From Candidatus Villigracilis proximus (GTDB taxonomy: Bacteria > Chloroflexota > Anaerolineae > Anaerolineales > Villigracilaceae), in contig JADKBB010000036.1 in assembly GCA_016715195.1 (NCBI GenBank), positions 1 through 33,626 on the forward strand: a DNA stretch of 33,626 bases. Reading direction: 5' to 3'. Below the pieces are notes generated by a model. It ran no database searches. It was given only the letters and a program-made list of their open reading frames with translations, and had not been told where the DNA came from. Position numbers and translations under genes: made by a program. Shown here piece by piece: positions 16,718 through 25,409 of the stretch (the stretch's first letter is position 1; the number at the start of each line of letters is the position of its first letter).

Positions 16718-17212
16718 ATGATAAACAAAGTAATGCAAGACGCAATGAACGATCAGATCAACAAGGAGTTATATTCCTCCTACCTATATCTTTCCATGGC
16801 CGCATATTTTGAGGATGGAAACCTGCCCGGTTTTGCCCATTGGATGCGTATCCAGGAGGCTGAAGAACGCGAACACGCCATGAAGCTTTATGATTTTATT
16901 TTGGAGCGCGGCGGCAAGGTTGTGCTCAAGGCCATTGATGCGCCGAAGACCGAATGGACATCCACGCTCGAAGTAGCTGAGGAAGTGGCCGCGCACGAGG
17001 CAAAAGTCACAGCTTCGATTTACGCATTATATGAAACTGCGCTTAAGGAGAAGGATTATCCCGCGCAGGTGATGCTGCAATGGTTTATCACAGAACAGGT
17101 GGAAGAAGAGAAGAACGCCGCTGAGATCGTGTCAAATTTGAAGTTGATCGAAGCGCGCGGCACAGCCGTTTTGATGTTGGATCACCGTCTCGCAAAGCGC
17201 GGCGGGGAATAG
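16718..17212 (+). CDS. ftnA: Non-haem ferritin
   Basis: The 164-residue protein fits bacterial FtnA. The ferroxidase ligands are visible: Glu in DQINKELYSSYLYLSMAAYF, the E-x-x-H pair in AEEREHAMKLYDFI, and Glu residues in WFITEQVEEEKNAAEIV. No bacterioferritin haem-binding Met is evident. It would store iron as ferric mineral in a 24-mer in the cytoplasm. The start at 16718 is set by AAGGAGA 7 bases upstream; the frame is open back to 16634 but that part overlaps prs. It is followed by a strong terminator. Confidence 0.93.
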   Translation: MINKVMQDAMNDQINKELYSSYLYLSMAAYFEDGNLPGFAHWMRIQEAEEREHAMKLYDFILERGGKVVLKAIDAPKTEWTSTLEVAEEVAAHEAKVTASIYALYETALKEKDYPAQVMLQWFITEQVEEEKNAAEIVSNLKLIEARGTAVLMLDHRLAKRGGE

Positions 17213-17224
17213 ATTTATACTTAA

Positions 17225-17264
17225 GACCCTAAAGGCTTTCCATGCCTTTAGGGTCTTTTTTTTT
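17225..17264 (+). terminator. Intrinsic terminator after ferritin gene
   Basis: A perfect 12-bp stem (gaccctaaaggc at 17225-17236 with its complement at 17244-17255), a 7-base loop and a run of nine T. It lies 12 bases after the ferritin stop and just before the ribosome site of the acetyltransferase gene. Confidence 0.92.
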
Positions 17265-17273
17265 AGGAGAGTT

Positions 17274-17714
17274 ATGGATATTACAATTCGACGTGTAACC
17301 CGGGAAGACAAAGCAGAATGGCTTCGTATGCGTAAAGGAATCTGGCCCGAAGCGCCTGATGAATATTTGAATTTTGATATGGATGAAATTCTGGCGGATG
17401 ATAATTATATGGTGATCTTTGCCTGCGATGGAGATAAGCCGATCGGTTTGACCGAGGCACAGATCAAAGGATCAGCCGAAGGGTGTGAGACCAGTCCCGT
17501 TGGTTATCTTGAGGGGTGGTTCGTTCAGGATGACTATCGGGGGAAAAGCGTCGTGGGGATTATGACACGTGCTGCCGAGGATTGGATCCGTGGAAAAGGC
17601 TGTACCGAGGTGGCGTCAGATACCTGGCTGGATAATGAGTCCAGTATCCGCGCACATGTGAAGATGGGATATGTTGAAGTGGAACGGCTCGTACATTACG
17701 TAAAGCAATTGTAG
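17274..17714 (+). CDS. GNAT acetyltransferase, aminoglycoside 6'-N-acetyltransferase-like
   Basis: The 146-residue product follows the AAC(6')-I plan closely: an N-terminal EWLRMRKGIWP, the block ETSPVGYLEGWFVQDDYRGK and the end CTEVASDTWLDNESSIRAHV with GYVEVERLVHYVKQ. These enzymes transfer acetyl from acetyl-CoA to the 6' amine of aminoglycosides. The acetyl-CoA loop reads RGKSVVG, with Ser where most AAC(6') have Gly, so activity is uncertain and the natural substrate may be another amine. TTAGGAGAG precedes the ATG by 4 bases. It appears chromosomal, with no mobile element nearby. Confidence 0.8.
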   Translation: MDITIRRVTREDKAEWLRMRKGIWPEAPDEYLNFDMDEILADDNYMVIFACDGDKPIGLTEAQIKGSAEGCETSPVGYLEGWFVQDDYRGKSVVGIMTRAAEDWIRGKGCTEVASDTWLDNESSIRAHVKMGYVEVERLVHYVKQL

Positions 17715-17911
17715 GTTTTTATCTGCGCCATTCTTCGTGCAAAAGATGTAAAATATGGTGAAATGCTTGAGAAAACGGGAGCAGGTTTCAGGTCTGCTTT
17801 GAGGCGGGGTTTGGACATCTTCAGGTGTAAAAAGGATAAAAATCGTCGTGTTTCCCCGTTGTAATTATCTTGCAATCCAATTTGTAAATGGTTGATTCGT
17901 AAATAGAATTG

Positions 17912-17917
17912 TATAAT
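17912..17917 (+). promoter_or_regulatory. Candidate -10 element for the HAMP kinase gene
   Basis: A perfect TATAAT lies 45 bases before the kinase ATG at 17962, in the 247-base gap after the acetyltransferase. No good -35 at 16-18 bases is visible (TGGTTG at 17 bases is poor), so the call rests on the -10 alone. The rest of the gap contains hairpin-prone GC words but no riboswitch I recognise. Confidence 0.35.
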
Positions 17918-17961
17918 GGACTGATTAGCCTTTGTGCATTCTGGCGCAGAGGATTTTTATT

Positions 17962-19845
17962 ATGAGTATTCGTCTAAAAGTTATTTTGCCTTATTTATTA
18001 TTAACCGTGGTCGTGGCTGTGATCGGGGTGTATGTGGTCACGCGTCTTGTTTCAAATACGATTCAAGAGCGCCTGACCAATCAACTTTTGGAAGCGGGGC
18101 GTGTTGTTTCAGATAACTTTGTGCGTCAGGAAGTTCGGCATGTTGAAACTGCGCGGATTGTCGCGTTTACTGCCGGTGTGGCAGATGCGCTTGCCGGTGA
18201 AGATCGTGATACAGTGTTTGCTTTGGTCGAGCCGCTCTTTGCCGGATTGGGCGTTGAGAATTTGATCCTGATCTCGCCGCAGGGAAAAGAGGTGGCTCAT
18301 TTAATAGTAGATGAAACAGGTCAACTGGAGCGGGTGGAGCAGGGAACAGGCGTGGCTAATTCTGTGCTGGTCGCGCCATTTTTAACCAACAAAAGTTCAG
18401 ATGCGCCGCCGCGCCGTGCTTTGGGGGTTAACTATGTCAATGATGAAGTTTATTATTACACGTCCATTCCTGTGGCATTGGACAGCGGTGAGTTTGCGGG
18501 GGTGGTTGTGATCGGCACCTCCATTCGGAGCATTCTTCCGTTTTTGAAGAGCACTGCGCTTGCGGATATTATTATTTATTCCAGCAGCGGGCAGGCGATT
18601 GGCACTACGCTGAGCGCGGCGGATCAGAGCGCTTTGCAGATCGTTTCGATCACGGAAGAGGAATACCGCACGATCATTGTTTCAGAGAATATTGTGACAG
18701 GGAATAATATCAAGATCGACGGCCGTTCGTTTAGCGTTGCGCGGGGACCGTTGCAGGTGGGGAGTGACCGTATTGGCGTATTTGCTGTGGCGCTGCCATT
18801 GGACTTTGTAATTCAATCCGGTGCAAACAGCAGAACCACTTATGTGGTTTTGTTTACGATCGTTTTCTTTATTGTGGTTGTGATTGGATATGTGGTTTCA
18901 CGATTGATTATCAATCCGATATATTCCCTTGTGAATACTTCGCAGGCGATCGCGGGCGGAAATCTTGAACAGCGGACGGGAATCCATACCAGGGATGAGA
19001 TCGGCACACTTGCCAGTACTTTTGATGAAATGACTATCCGTTTACAGGAACGCACGCACGAATTGGAACGCACGAATGAAATTCTTAGAAATATAGACAA
19101 GACAAAAACAAATTTTATTCAGATCTCGGCGCATGAATTGCGCACCCCGCTGACTTTGATTATGGGGTATTCCCAAATGCTGGAACAGGATACGAAGAAT
19201 AACCCTGAATTGCTATCGCTGGCGCAGGGAATTCTGGACGGTTCGGAACGTATGACGGATATTGTAGACAGTATGCTGGATGTTTCCCGTATTGACAGCA
19301 ATACGCTGTTTTTGCGGAAGACCGGTTTACGCCTTGATCTATTGATCAAAAAAGTTAATAAGGGATTTGAGAAGGCATTTGAGGAACGCAACATTGAAAT
19401 TCATACGCATGAACTGCGTGACCTGCCACTTATTCCTGCCGACCCGGATTTACTGGTCAAGGTCTTTTATCATCTTATTATGAATGCGATCAAGTTTACG
19501 CCCGATGGCGGATCCATCACGATCAGCGGAAAGTATCTAAACGGGAGTGAACCGCCGTGTGTGGAGGTCGCAATTCAGGACACAGGGATCGGGATCGATC
19601 CCGCTTTGCACAAACTGATCTTTGAAAAATTTAATCAAACAGGCGATGTCCTTTTGCATTCATCAGGCAAGACGAAATTTAAGGGAGGCGGCCCCGGATT
19701 GGGTCTGGCGATCGCGCGCGGTATTGTAGAGGCGCACGGAGGCCGGATTTGGGTGGAGAGCCACGGTTATAATGAACAGACTCCCCCGGGAAGTACGTTT
19801 TTTGTTTCTTTGCCCGTTGAGAAACAAACGGAGACAAGCTTATGA
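17962..19845 (+). CDS. HAMP-domain sensor histidine kinase with extracytoplasmic Cache-like sensor
   Basis: 627 residues from ATG 17962 (AGAGGA upstream; the frame extends to 17932). Helix 1 spans about residues 8-28, an extracytoplasmic sensor of Cache type about 30-290, helix 2 about 294-316, HAMP to about 370. HisKA follows with ISAHELRTPL (phospho-acceptor His391), then HATPase_c with NAIKFTP (N-box), DTGIGID and GPGLGLAIARGIVEAHGG. It should autophosphorylate on a periplasm- or outside-facing signal. No response regulator is adjacent. Its TGA stop overlaps the ATG of the next gene (ATGA at 19842-19845), implying translational coupling with the Thr/Pro-rich surface protein, which may be its sensory partner. 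Confidence 0.93.
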   Translation: MSIRLKVILPYLLLTVVVAVIGVYVVTRLVSNTIQERLTNQLLEAGRVVSDNFVRQEVRHVETARIVAFTAGVADALAGEDRDTVFALVEPLFAGLGVENLILISPQGKEVAHLIVDETGQLERVEQGTGVANSVLVAPFLTNKSSDAPPRRALGVNYVNDEVYYYTSIPVALDSGEFAGVVVIGTSIRSILPFLKSTALADIIIYSSSGQAIGTTLSAADQSALQIVSITEEEYRTIIVSENIVTGNNIKIDGRSFSVARGPLQVGSDRIGVFAVALPLDFVIQSGANSRTTYVVLFTIVFFIVVVIGYVVSRLIINPIYSLVNTSQAIAGGNLEQRTGIHTRDEIGTLASTFDEMTIRLQERTHELERTNEILRNIDKTKTNFIQISAHELRTPLTLIMGYSQMLEQDTKNNPELLSLAQGILDGSERMTDIVDSMLDVSRIDSNTLFLRKTGLRLDLLIKKVNKGFEKAFEERNIEIHTHELRDLPLIPADPDLLVKVFYHLIMNAIKFTPDGGSITISGKYLNGSEPPCVEVAIQDTGIGIDPALHKLIFEKFNQTGDVLLHSSGKTKFKGGGPGLGLAIARGIVEAHGGRIWVESHGYNEQTPPGSTFFVSLPVEKQTETSL

Positions 19846-21083
19846 CAACTTCCGAAACTACCGCTCGCGAACGACGTGATTGGACTTTGCTAATATTTAT
19901 TATTCCGATCGGAATTATTTTAATGTTGATCGCAGGGCAGATCGCCATTCGTCTTGTTCCGATCTGGAGTGTGGACGCGGGGATGCAATCCAACCTTGAT
20001 CCGAATAACCTGCCCATGCAGCAAGCCGGACCTGTGCAGCCGGTCTTATCTTCGATCTTAACTCCATTCGGCTGGCTGGATACTTTTCTAACACCCGGCT
20101 CAGACGGCTATGACATTATTTCAGACTTTATTGTGCTCGACCCAAGCGAGACCGCTACGACCGCTGTGCCATCCACGCCAACTGTGGGTGAATCTCCAAC
20201 GGTATCGGTGACGCAATCATCGCCGACCGTGGTGTTGTCGCCGCAGGTTACAGTCACAAAAAAACCAACGGATGTAGGAACTGCCACTCCTCCCCCTGCA
20301 ACCACGACTATGATTCCCACGGCCACCCCTCCACCCGCGACCACGACTATGATTCCCACGGCCACCACTCTACCCGCGACCACGACTGTGATTCCCACGG
20401 CCACGACTGCTGTTCCCACAGCCACCACTCCACCGCCCACAGCTACAACTGCTGTTCCCACAGCCACCACTCCACCGCCAACACCAACACCAACCGGGAC
20501 ACTTTCCACCCCGCCCGCGCTTTATATTCCTGTCACTCCACCGCCGCCTGATATTGGAGTTGGTGTTCCCCCAGATGGAACACCTGGGCAGATTACGCCC
20601 GGCACATATACCGTTATTAATATAAGCGGTAATCCAATTTACGTTTCAAGTACTTCAGATGGTAATTATGATCTGATCCTTTATGAGGTCATATTCCCAT
20701 CCGGAGGAAGTAGTATTCAGATGGATCAGATCATTGTTGGTATTTCAAACAATATAGATGGAAGTTACTACGAAATCTTTAATTGGGGAGATAATATCCC
20801 GGATACGAATACAAATCTTGACACCACTGACTTACCGCCTGACCCCTCATGTACTGGTCCCACGGCGCCTGAATGTGATAATCGAATTATTCCCACATCA
20901 GAGCTTGCTACACCCGGTTCTGGGATCCTGATTGACGTGGATGCCGCACATGGCGCGCCGCCTGAAGGTACTTATAATTATCTGGTCATCCTTTCTCCAT
21001 TTACGATCCCGGCGGATAATGCGCAAGTGGATGCCATTCAAGTCACTGAAGTGCCGATCCCAACGCCGCTGCCAACACCATAA
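19842..21083 (+). CDS. Membrane-anchored Thr/Pro-rich surface protein
   Basis: 413 residues. One hydrophobic helix near the N-terminus (about residues 17-40) has no clear signal-peptidase site, suggesting an N-in anchor with the rest outside. A low-complexity stalk of about residues 100-225 is made of TPPPATTTMIPTA-like units, likely glycosylated by analogy with similar stalks. The C-terminal domain (about 240-400) is beta-rich, opens with PGTYTVINISGNPIYV and ends in a Pro/Thr tail. It contains two Cys in DPSCTGPTAPECDN, possibly a disulfide. The start overlaps the kinase stop, so both are one transcript. Function unknown: cell-surface ligand binding or wall contact is inference. A terminator follows. 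Confidence 0.75.
   Translation: MTTSETTARERRDWTLLIFIIPIGIILMLIAGQIAIRLVPIWSVDAGMQSNLDPNNLPMQQAGPVQPVLSSILTPFGWLDTFLTPGSDGYDIISDFIVLDPSETATTAVPSTPTVGESPTVSVTQSSPTVVLSPQVTVTKKPTDVGTATPPPATTTMIPTATPPPATTTMIPTATTLPATTTVIPTATTAVPTATTPPPTATTAVPTATTPPPTPTPTGTLSTPPALYIPVTPPPPDIGVGVPPDGTPGQITPGTYTVINISGNPIYVSSTSDGNYDLILYEVIFPSGGSSIQMDQIIVGISNNIDGSYYEIFNWGDNIPDTNTNLDTTDLPPDPSCTGPTAPECDNRIIPTSELATPGSGILIDVDAAHGAPPEGTYNYLVILSPFTIPADNAQVDAIQVTEVPIPTPLPTP
20281..20500 (+). repeat. Coding tandem repeats in Thr/Pro stalk
   Basis: Near-identical units of about 42-48 bases, with the recurring words gcgaccacgactatgattcc and cacggccac, then a second type with ctgctgttcccacagccacc. They encode the ATTTMIPTAT and TAVPTATTPPP units. 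Units start in the same codon phase, so copy number can change without breaking the frame. Confidence 0.75.
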
Positions 21084-21090
21084 ACATGAA

Positions 21091-21121
21091 AAGAGACCGA
21101 ATCAACCCGGTCTCTTTTTTT
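21091..21121 (+). terminator. Intrinsic terminator after the surface protein gene
   Basis: aagagaccg (21091-21099) pairs with cggtctctt (21108-21116), followed by an unbroken T-run to 21121. It ends the kinase/surface-protein unit and lies immediately upstream of the next promoter. Confidence 0.88.
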
Positions 21122-21124
21122 ACC

Positions 21125-21153
21125 TTGACCCTTCTTCCGTCACACTCTACAAT
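21125..21153 (+). promoter_or_regulatory. Sigma-70-type promoter for NarL-type kinase operon, near-leaderless
   Basis: TTGACC (21125-21130), a 17-base spacer and TACAAT (21148-21153) give a near-consensus promoter. The expected start of transcription is about 21159-21161, only 2-4 bases before the ATG at 21163, and no ribosome site is present, so the transcript would be essentially leaderless. Confidence 0.65.
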
Positions 21154-21162
21154 TCAAATAGA

Positions 21163-23179
21163 ATGAAGAAGAACATCCTGCTCTTTTTCCCGATCATTGC
21201 TGTACTGACAATTGAAGTCATTGTGTTTGCCTGGGCGGCACATGTGACAGGGCAGACCGTGCAAAGCATGGCGACGCCGTTTTCCATGCTGGCGGCTGTG
21301 CTCATGTTTGTCACCGGGCTGCTGCCTGCGCTCATCAAACCACAATCCAATCACACATTAATCGCATGTTTCGCGGCCATCTTCGCCTTCTTTTTACTCA
21401 TCCCTTTTGAACTGCGCGACCTTCCCGTTGTGCAGCCGGGTAATCCCCTGTATCAATTTATCAATATGTATTTGCTGTTGCGGCTGGCAAATGCCGCCAT
21501 TCTGCTGCCGATGGCTTTGCATGTCAGCGTTCGTTTTCCGCGCCGCACAGATATGTCCACGCGGGTGATTGTTTTTGGGTATATATTTTCTGCCATCTTG
21601 TTAAGCGCTTTTTTATTGAGTTCACTTCCATGGCAGCGCATTCTCACCATCGGGTTGCTTTTTCTCTGGTTCACCGTTGTCATCTTTTTCTTCATTCGAA
21701 ATTTATTTATCATCGCGCGCGATACGAATCCTGAAACACAGCCTGATGCACAGCGCGCACGTGTGGTCATGTTTAGTATGCTGCTGGCCGAAGTTCCGCT
21801 TTGGCTGCGCCCGCTGACTCTCGCCCTCGGGCTGGATATTTTTCCCTACGATCTTTTGCTGCTCTTTCAACTTTTCGTTCCCATTGGAATTGCCTACGCT
21901 GTATTACGACACGACCTCTTTGGAATTGACCGCATCCTGCGCCGGACTCTGGTCTACGGGTCTGTTTCGCTTCTTCTCTTAACGTTATATCTGTTCCTGA
22001 CCTCAAGCATTACCTCCCTTTTTGCTGATTCGCTCACCTCACGTCCGCTGGCGCCAGTGGTCAGTTTGTTCGTCGCGGCTTTGCTTTTTGAACCCACTCG
22101 CAAATTAATTCAAACCTGGCTCGATAAACTTTTATATCCAGACAGACTCAAATTTCAATCGGCAGTACAGTCGATGCAATATTCGCTCGGACGTGCCAAC
22201 CGCCGCGAAGAGATCATTCATTTGCTCAATGACGTTTTCCCTGCCCAGATCGGCGCGGAATGGGGCGCGCTGAAATTATTCCCCGAGCCGGATGTGCCGC
22301 CCGCGAATCTCACATCCGCGTGGAGCACGCGTCTCGTGGCGGGCAGTGTCTCTGTGGGCGGCTACTGGCTGGGAGCGCGCCGCGCCGGCCCTGCTTATGA
22401 TTCAGATGAACGTAATCGTTTAAGCGCCTTGATGGGGCAGGCCGCACTGGCATTGGCGTATGCAAATGCTTATGAGTCACTGTATGAGTTAAATCAAAAT
22501 CTTGAAGTGCGTGTCAGAGAACAGACCGAGCAGGCCGTGACAGATCAAAAATCAATTGCGGCGTATGAAGAACGTCAGCGCATTGCGCGTGATCTGCATG
22601 ATTCCGTCACCCAGAGCATCTTCGGCATGAATCTCATGGCCCGTGGATTGAAAGCCTCGGCGCCCGATTCGTTCAAGAGTCAACTGGCTGAGTTGGAGAA
22701 TCTGGCGGGTGATATTCTCAAGGAGATGCGCCTGCTGCTCAATCAACTGCGGAATGCCGAAGGGGAGTCGAATGTCGATTTCGCTGAATCAGTCCACGGG
22801 TTGTGTGATGCGTTCTCTCATCGAAGCGGACCGGAAGGGGGGCAGCTTCTTTCCATAACGCTGGAGATGCCCGGGGGAATCATCCTCCCTAAAAATATTG
22901 CAGATGAATCTCTTTGGGTTTTGCGCGAGGCGTTGCAAAATATTATTAAACACAGCGGAAGCAGAACCGCGCATGTTGAAATAAAAAAAGATTCAAAGAT
23001 TAAGGGTGCTGGTGCGTGATGATGGGAATGGTTTTGATGTGGGCGCCACGCCGCACGGTCATTACGGTCTGCGCGGAATGCGTGAGCGTGTGCTGGCTTT
23101 GGGCGGTGAGTTTGAAATTAAATCTGAAACCGGTGTGGGTACGACTCTTTTGTTTACTTTAAGTTTACCGAGGTCATAA
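21163..23179 (+). CDS. NarL-type sensor histidine kinase, single frameshift near the 3' end
   Basis: Eight or so hydrophobic segments (residues about 5-330) form a membrane sensor, followed by a GAF-like stretch. The HisKA_3 helix has EERQRIARDLHDSVTQSI with phospho-acceptor His479, and the ATPase part starts with ESLWVLREALQNIIKHS. The frame as given stops at 23019. Removing one G from GGG at 23004-23006 continues it as VLVRDDGNGFDVG, GHYGLRGMRERVLALGG and GVGTTLLFTLSL, the missing G-boxes, to a TAA at 23177-23179 that overlaps the ATG of the regulator gene. The gene therefore pairs naturally with the downstream LuxR-type regulator. The frame is open upstream to 20932, but that part overlaps another gene and the promoter. 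Confidence 0.85.
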
Positions 23180-23817
23180 TGCTGAAAATATTAATCGCAG
23201 ACGATCATCAAATTGTGCGTCGTGGTTTGCAAATGACGATTGACGCGGAAAAAGATATGCGTGTGGTGGGTGAGGCGCAGAATGGCACGCAGGTGCTGGC
23301 GTTGATCAAGAAGCACAAGCCCGATGTGGTCTTGATGGATATGCAAATGCCCGAAATGGACGGCGTGGATGCGCTCAAACAAGTGCGCGTTGAGTTTCCT
23401 GTTTTGCCGGTTTTGATCCTGACCACGTTTAGCGATGATGCGCATGTGTATGCGGCGCTGCGTGCGGGTGCGAGCGGATTTTTATTAAAGGAAATGAATG
23501 GCGATGATCTGATCGCTGCCATTCGCGGCGCGGCGCAGGGCAAGCCGCAGCTTCACCCTGAGATCGCCCGCAGATTAATGTCGCGTGCGCCGATGCCCGA
23601 TGATCCGTTTGAATCATTGACCGGCCGCGAACGCGATATTTTGAAATTGATCGCCAGAGGCAGAAGCAATAAAGAAATTGCGCTTGAATTAATTTTGACC
23701 GAGATGACGGTCAAAGGCTATGTCAGTGATCTGTTTGCGAAACTCGGCGTAAACGATAGAACCCAGGCCGCGCTGATGGCGGTCCGCTTTGGGTTGGTGA
23801 TGCCTGAAGAGTTGTAG
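23179..23817 (+). CDS. NarL/FixJ family response regulator
   Basis: 212 residues. An N-terminal receiver domain has acidic residues in IADDHQIVRRG, the phosphorylation site Asp54 in VLMDMQMPEMDG, Thr in LTTFSDD and Lys in LLKEMNGDD. A C-terminal LuxR-type helix-turn-helix (about 146-205) has LTGRERDILKLIARGRSNKE and TVKGYVSDLFAKLGVNDRTQ. It is the cognate partner of the upstream kinase: the kinase stop and this ATG share bases (TAATG), so translation is coupled. Phosphorylated protein should bind DNA as a dimer; targets are unknown. Confidence 0.95.
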   Translation: MLKILIADDHQIVRRGLQMTIDAEKDMRVVGEAQNGTQVLALIKKHKPDVVLMDMQMPEMDGVDALKQVRVEFPVLPVLILTTFSDDAHVYAALRAGASGFLLKEMNGDDLIAAIRGAAQGKPQLHPEIARRLMSRAPMPDDPFESLTGRERDILKLIARGRSNKEIALELILTEMTVKGYVSDLFAKLGVNDRTQAALMAVRFGLVMPEEL

Positions 23818-23829
23818 AATGTAGTGGGG

Positions 23830-23966
23830 AACCACGAAGACACGAAGACAGAAAGACACAAAGAAAAAATGGTTTTACCTTTTTACTGGAAGCCCATTTT
23901 CAAACACAAAAGTACATAAAGGATTTTTTGTTTTCCTTTGGTTTTCCTTTGTGACCCTTCGTGGTT
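23830..23966. repeat. Dispersed inverted repeat (CCACGAAG type)
   Basis: aaccacgaag (23830-23839) and cttcgtggtt (23957-23966) are a perfect 10-bp inverted pair. Purine-rich words (acacgaagac, gaaagacacaaag) follow the left arm and complementary words (cctttggttttcctttgtga) precede the right. This is the same kind of element often seen between genes in Chloroflexota and Planctomycetes. It fills most of the 269-base gap between the regulator and P450 genes. Confidence 0.65.
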
Positions 23967-24086
23967 AAAAATCCGTTGCGGTAAATATTTAGCACCCACC
24001 AAAGAGGGGAAACAATTACCCACCCACGCGGGCGGACATAACTTCACGGCACGGGTATCCTTTGACTATTGATAAGGAGATCACCC

Positions 24087-25409
24087 ATGCAAACAAACCT
24101 GGTACTGGAAAACCCCGCTGTTAGCCAAAAACCATCCTTTAGTTTTATCTGGAACATTCTTCGCGCTCCGCTTCATGCATTGACTGGCCTCGCGCAGGAG
24201 CAGGGCGATATTGCGCATGTCAAACTTCGCAAGCGTGATCTGTTTTTATTCAGTCACCCCGAATTTATTGAAGAGGTGCTGGTAAAGCAGCAGAGTAATT
24301 TTATAAAAGGTCCCAGCTTGCAGCGTGCGCGCATTATTCTCGGCGAAGGCCTGCTGACCAGTGAAGGCGATGAACATCTTGCGCAGCGCCGCACATTGCA
24401 GCCCGCTTTTCATCGTCAACGCATGGAAGAGTATCTGCCGTTGATGAATGAAAACACATTCGCGCATATGTCCACCTGGCAGAACGGCTCGCGTGTGGAT
24501 ATGTCTGCAGACATGATGCGCCTGACCTTGAATATTGCGCTCTGGTCATTCTTTGGCAGCGCTCCCGAAGGGACAGTTGAACGCGTGAGCGAGTCGATGG
24601 GGACGCTGATGAAGCTCTTTCCGCTGACTCAGCTTCCCCTTCCAGATGCGACCCGCATGTTATTTCCAAAATTCAAACAGGCCAGCATGGATCTGCGTCA
24701 GGTGACTGAGTCTCTGTTGAAAAATCCACAGGCGGAGGATGCCAAGCGCGCCTTGATCCACATCCTGAAGGAAAACAGCAACGGGCAGTTTACCGATGAA
24801 CAGATCCACGCACACACCCTGACCTTTTTGCTGGCCGGCCACGAAACCACGGCCCTCCTTTTGGCATGGTGCTGGGATATGCTCGCGCATCATCCGCAGG
24901 TGATGGCAAGTTTGCAGGATGAAGTGGATGTTGTGCTGGGTGATCGTTTCCCGACTGCTGAAGATATTCAGAATTTGCCGTACACGCGCATGGTGGTGAA
25001 AGAGACTCTGCGAATGCGCCCGCCCGCGTGGGCCATGGGACGTGAAGCCGTGCAGGATTGCGAGATCGGCGGACAACACATCCCGGCCGGTTCGACGGTG
25101 CTGGTCAGTCAGTGGGTGACACATCACGACTCGCGCTTCTATGACGATCCGCATCAATTCCGACCCGGACGCTGGTACGAGATCGATCAGGCTTCGTTTC
25201 CCCGTTACGCTTTCTTCCCTTTTGGCGGCGGAAGCCGGGTGTGCATCGGGGAACATTTTGCAATGACAGAAGCAATTGCAATTTTAGCGATGGTTGCGCG
25301 CCGCTGGAATATTTCTTCAGCCCAGTCTGCGCTGGCAAGACCCAACCCCAGTGTGACTTTGCGCCCCGACAAAAATGTAAATTTGATCGTGACGAAGCGC
25401 GTTGAGTAA
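24087..25409 (+). CDS. Cytochrome P450 monooxygenase
   Basis: A 440-residue soluble P450. The I-helix oxygen-binding motif AGHETT lies at 250-255, the K-helix ExxR pair in KETLR (Glu306, Arg309), the FRPGRW meander and the haem loop FPFGGGSRVCIGEHFAM with thiolate Cys386. Sequence style resembles bacterial CYP102/CYP4-like class enzymes that hydroxylate fatty acids or terpenoids, but no redox partner domain or ferredoxin gene is adjacent, so electrons must come from elsewhere. Oxygen use implies at least microaerobic exposure. The start is set by AAGGAGA 6 bases before ATG 24087. The stop codon forms the first bases of a heptanucleotide repeat. Confidence 0.94.
   Translation: MQTNLVLENPAVSQKPSFSFIWNILRAPLHALTGLAQEQGDIAHVKLRKRDLFLFSHPEFIEEVLVKQQSNFIKGPSLQRARIILGEGLLTSEGDEHLAQRRTLQPAFHRQRMEEYLPLMNENTFAHMSTWQNGSRVDMSADMMRLTLNIALWSFFGSAPEGTVERVSESMGTLMKLFPLTQLPLPDATRMLFPKFKQASMDLRQVTESLLKNPQAEDAKRALIHILKENSNGQFTDEQIHAHTLTFLLAGHETTALLLAWCWDMLAHHPQVMASLQDEVDVVLGDRFPTAEDIQNLPYTRMVVKETLRMRPPAWAMGREAVQDCEIGGQHIPAGSTVLVSQWVTHHDSRFYDDPHQFRPGRWYEIDQASFPRYAFFPFGGGSRVCIGEHFAMTEAIAILAMVARRWNISSAQSALARPNPSVTLRPDKNVNLIVTKRVE

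Noticed and set aside
17720..17930. Possible cyclic-di-GMP or other riboswitch before the HAMP kinase
   Set aside because: Some hairpin-forming words are present but no conserved riboswitch core could be matched.
20281..20500. Possible CRISPR array because of regular repeats
   Set aside because: Units are contiguous codon repeats with no unique spacers and lie inside an intact reading frame.
20108..20509. Val/Gly-rich 133-codon frame opposite the Thr/Pro stalk
   Set aside because: It is the antisense shadow of a coding tandem repeat and has no independent start site or motif.
20932..21162. N-terminal extension of the NarL-type kinase frame
   Set aside because: It overlaps the surface protein gene, a terminator and a near-consensus promoter.
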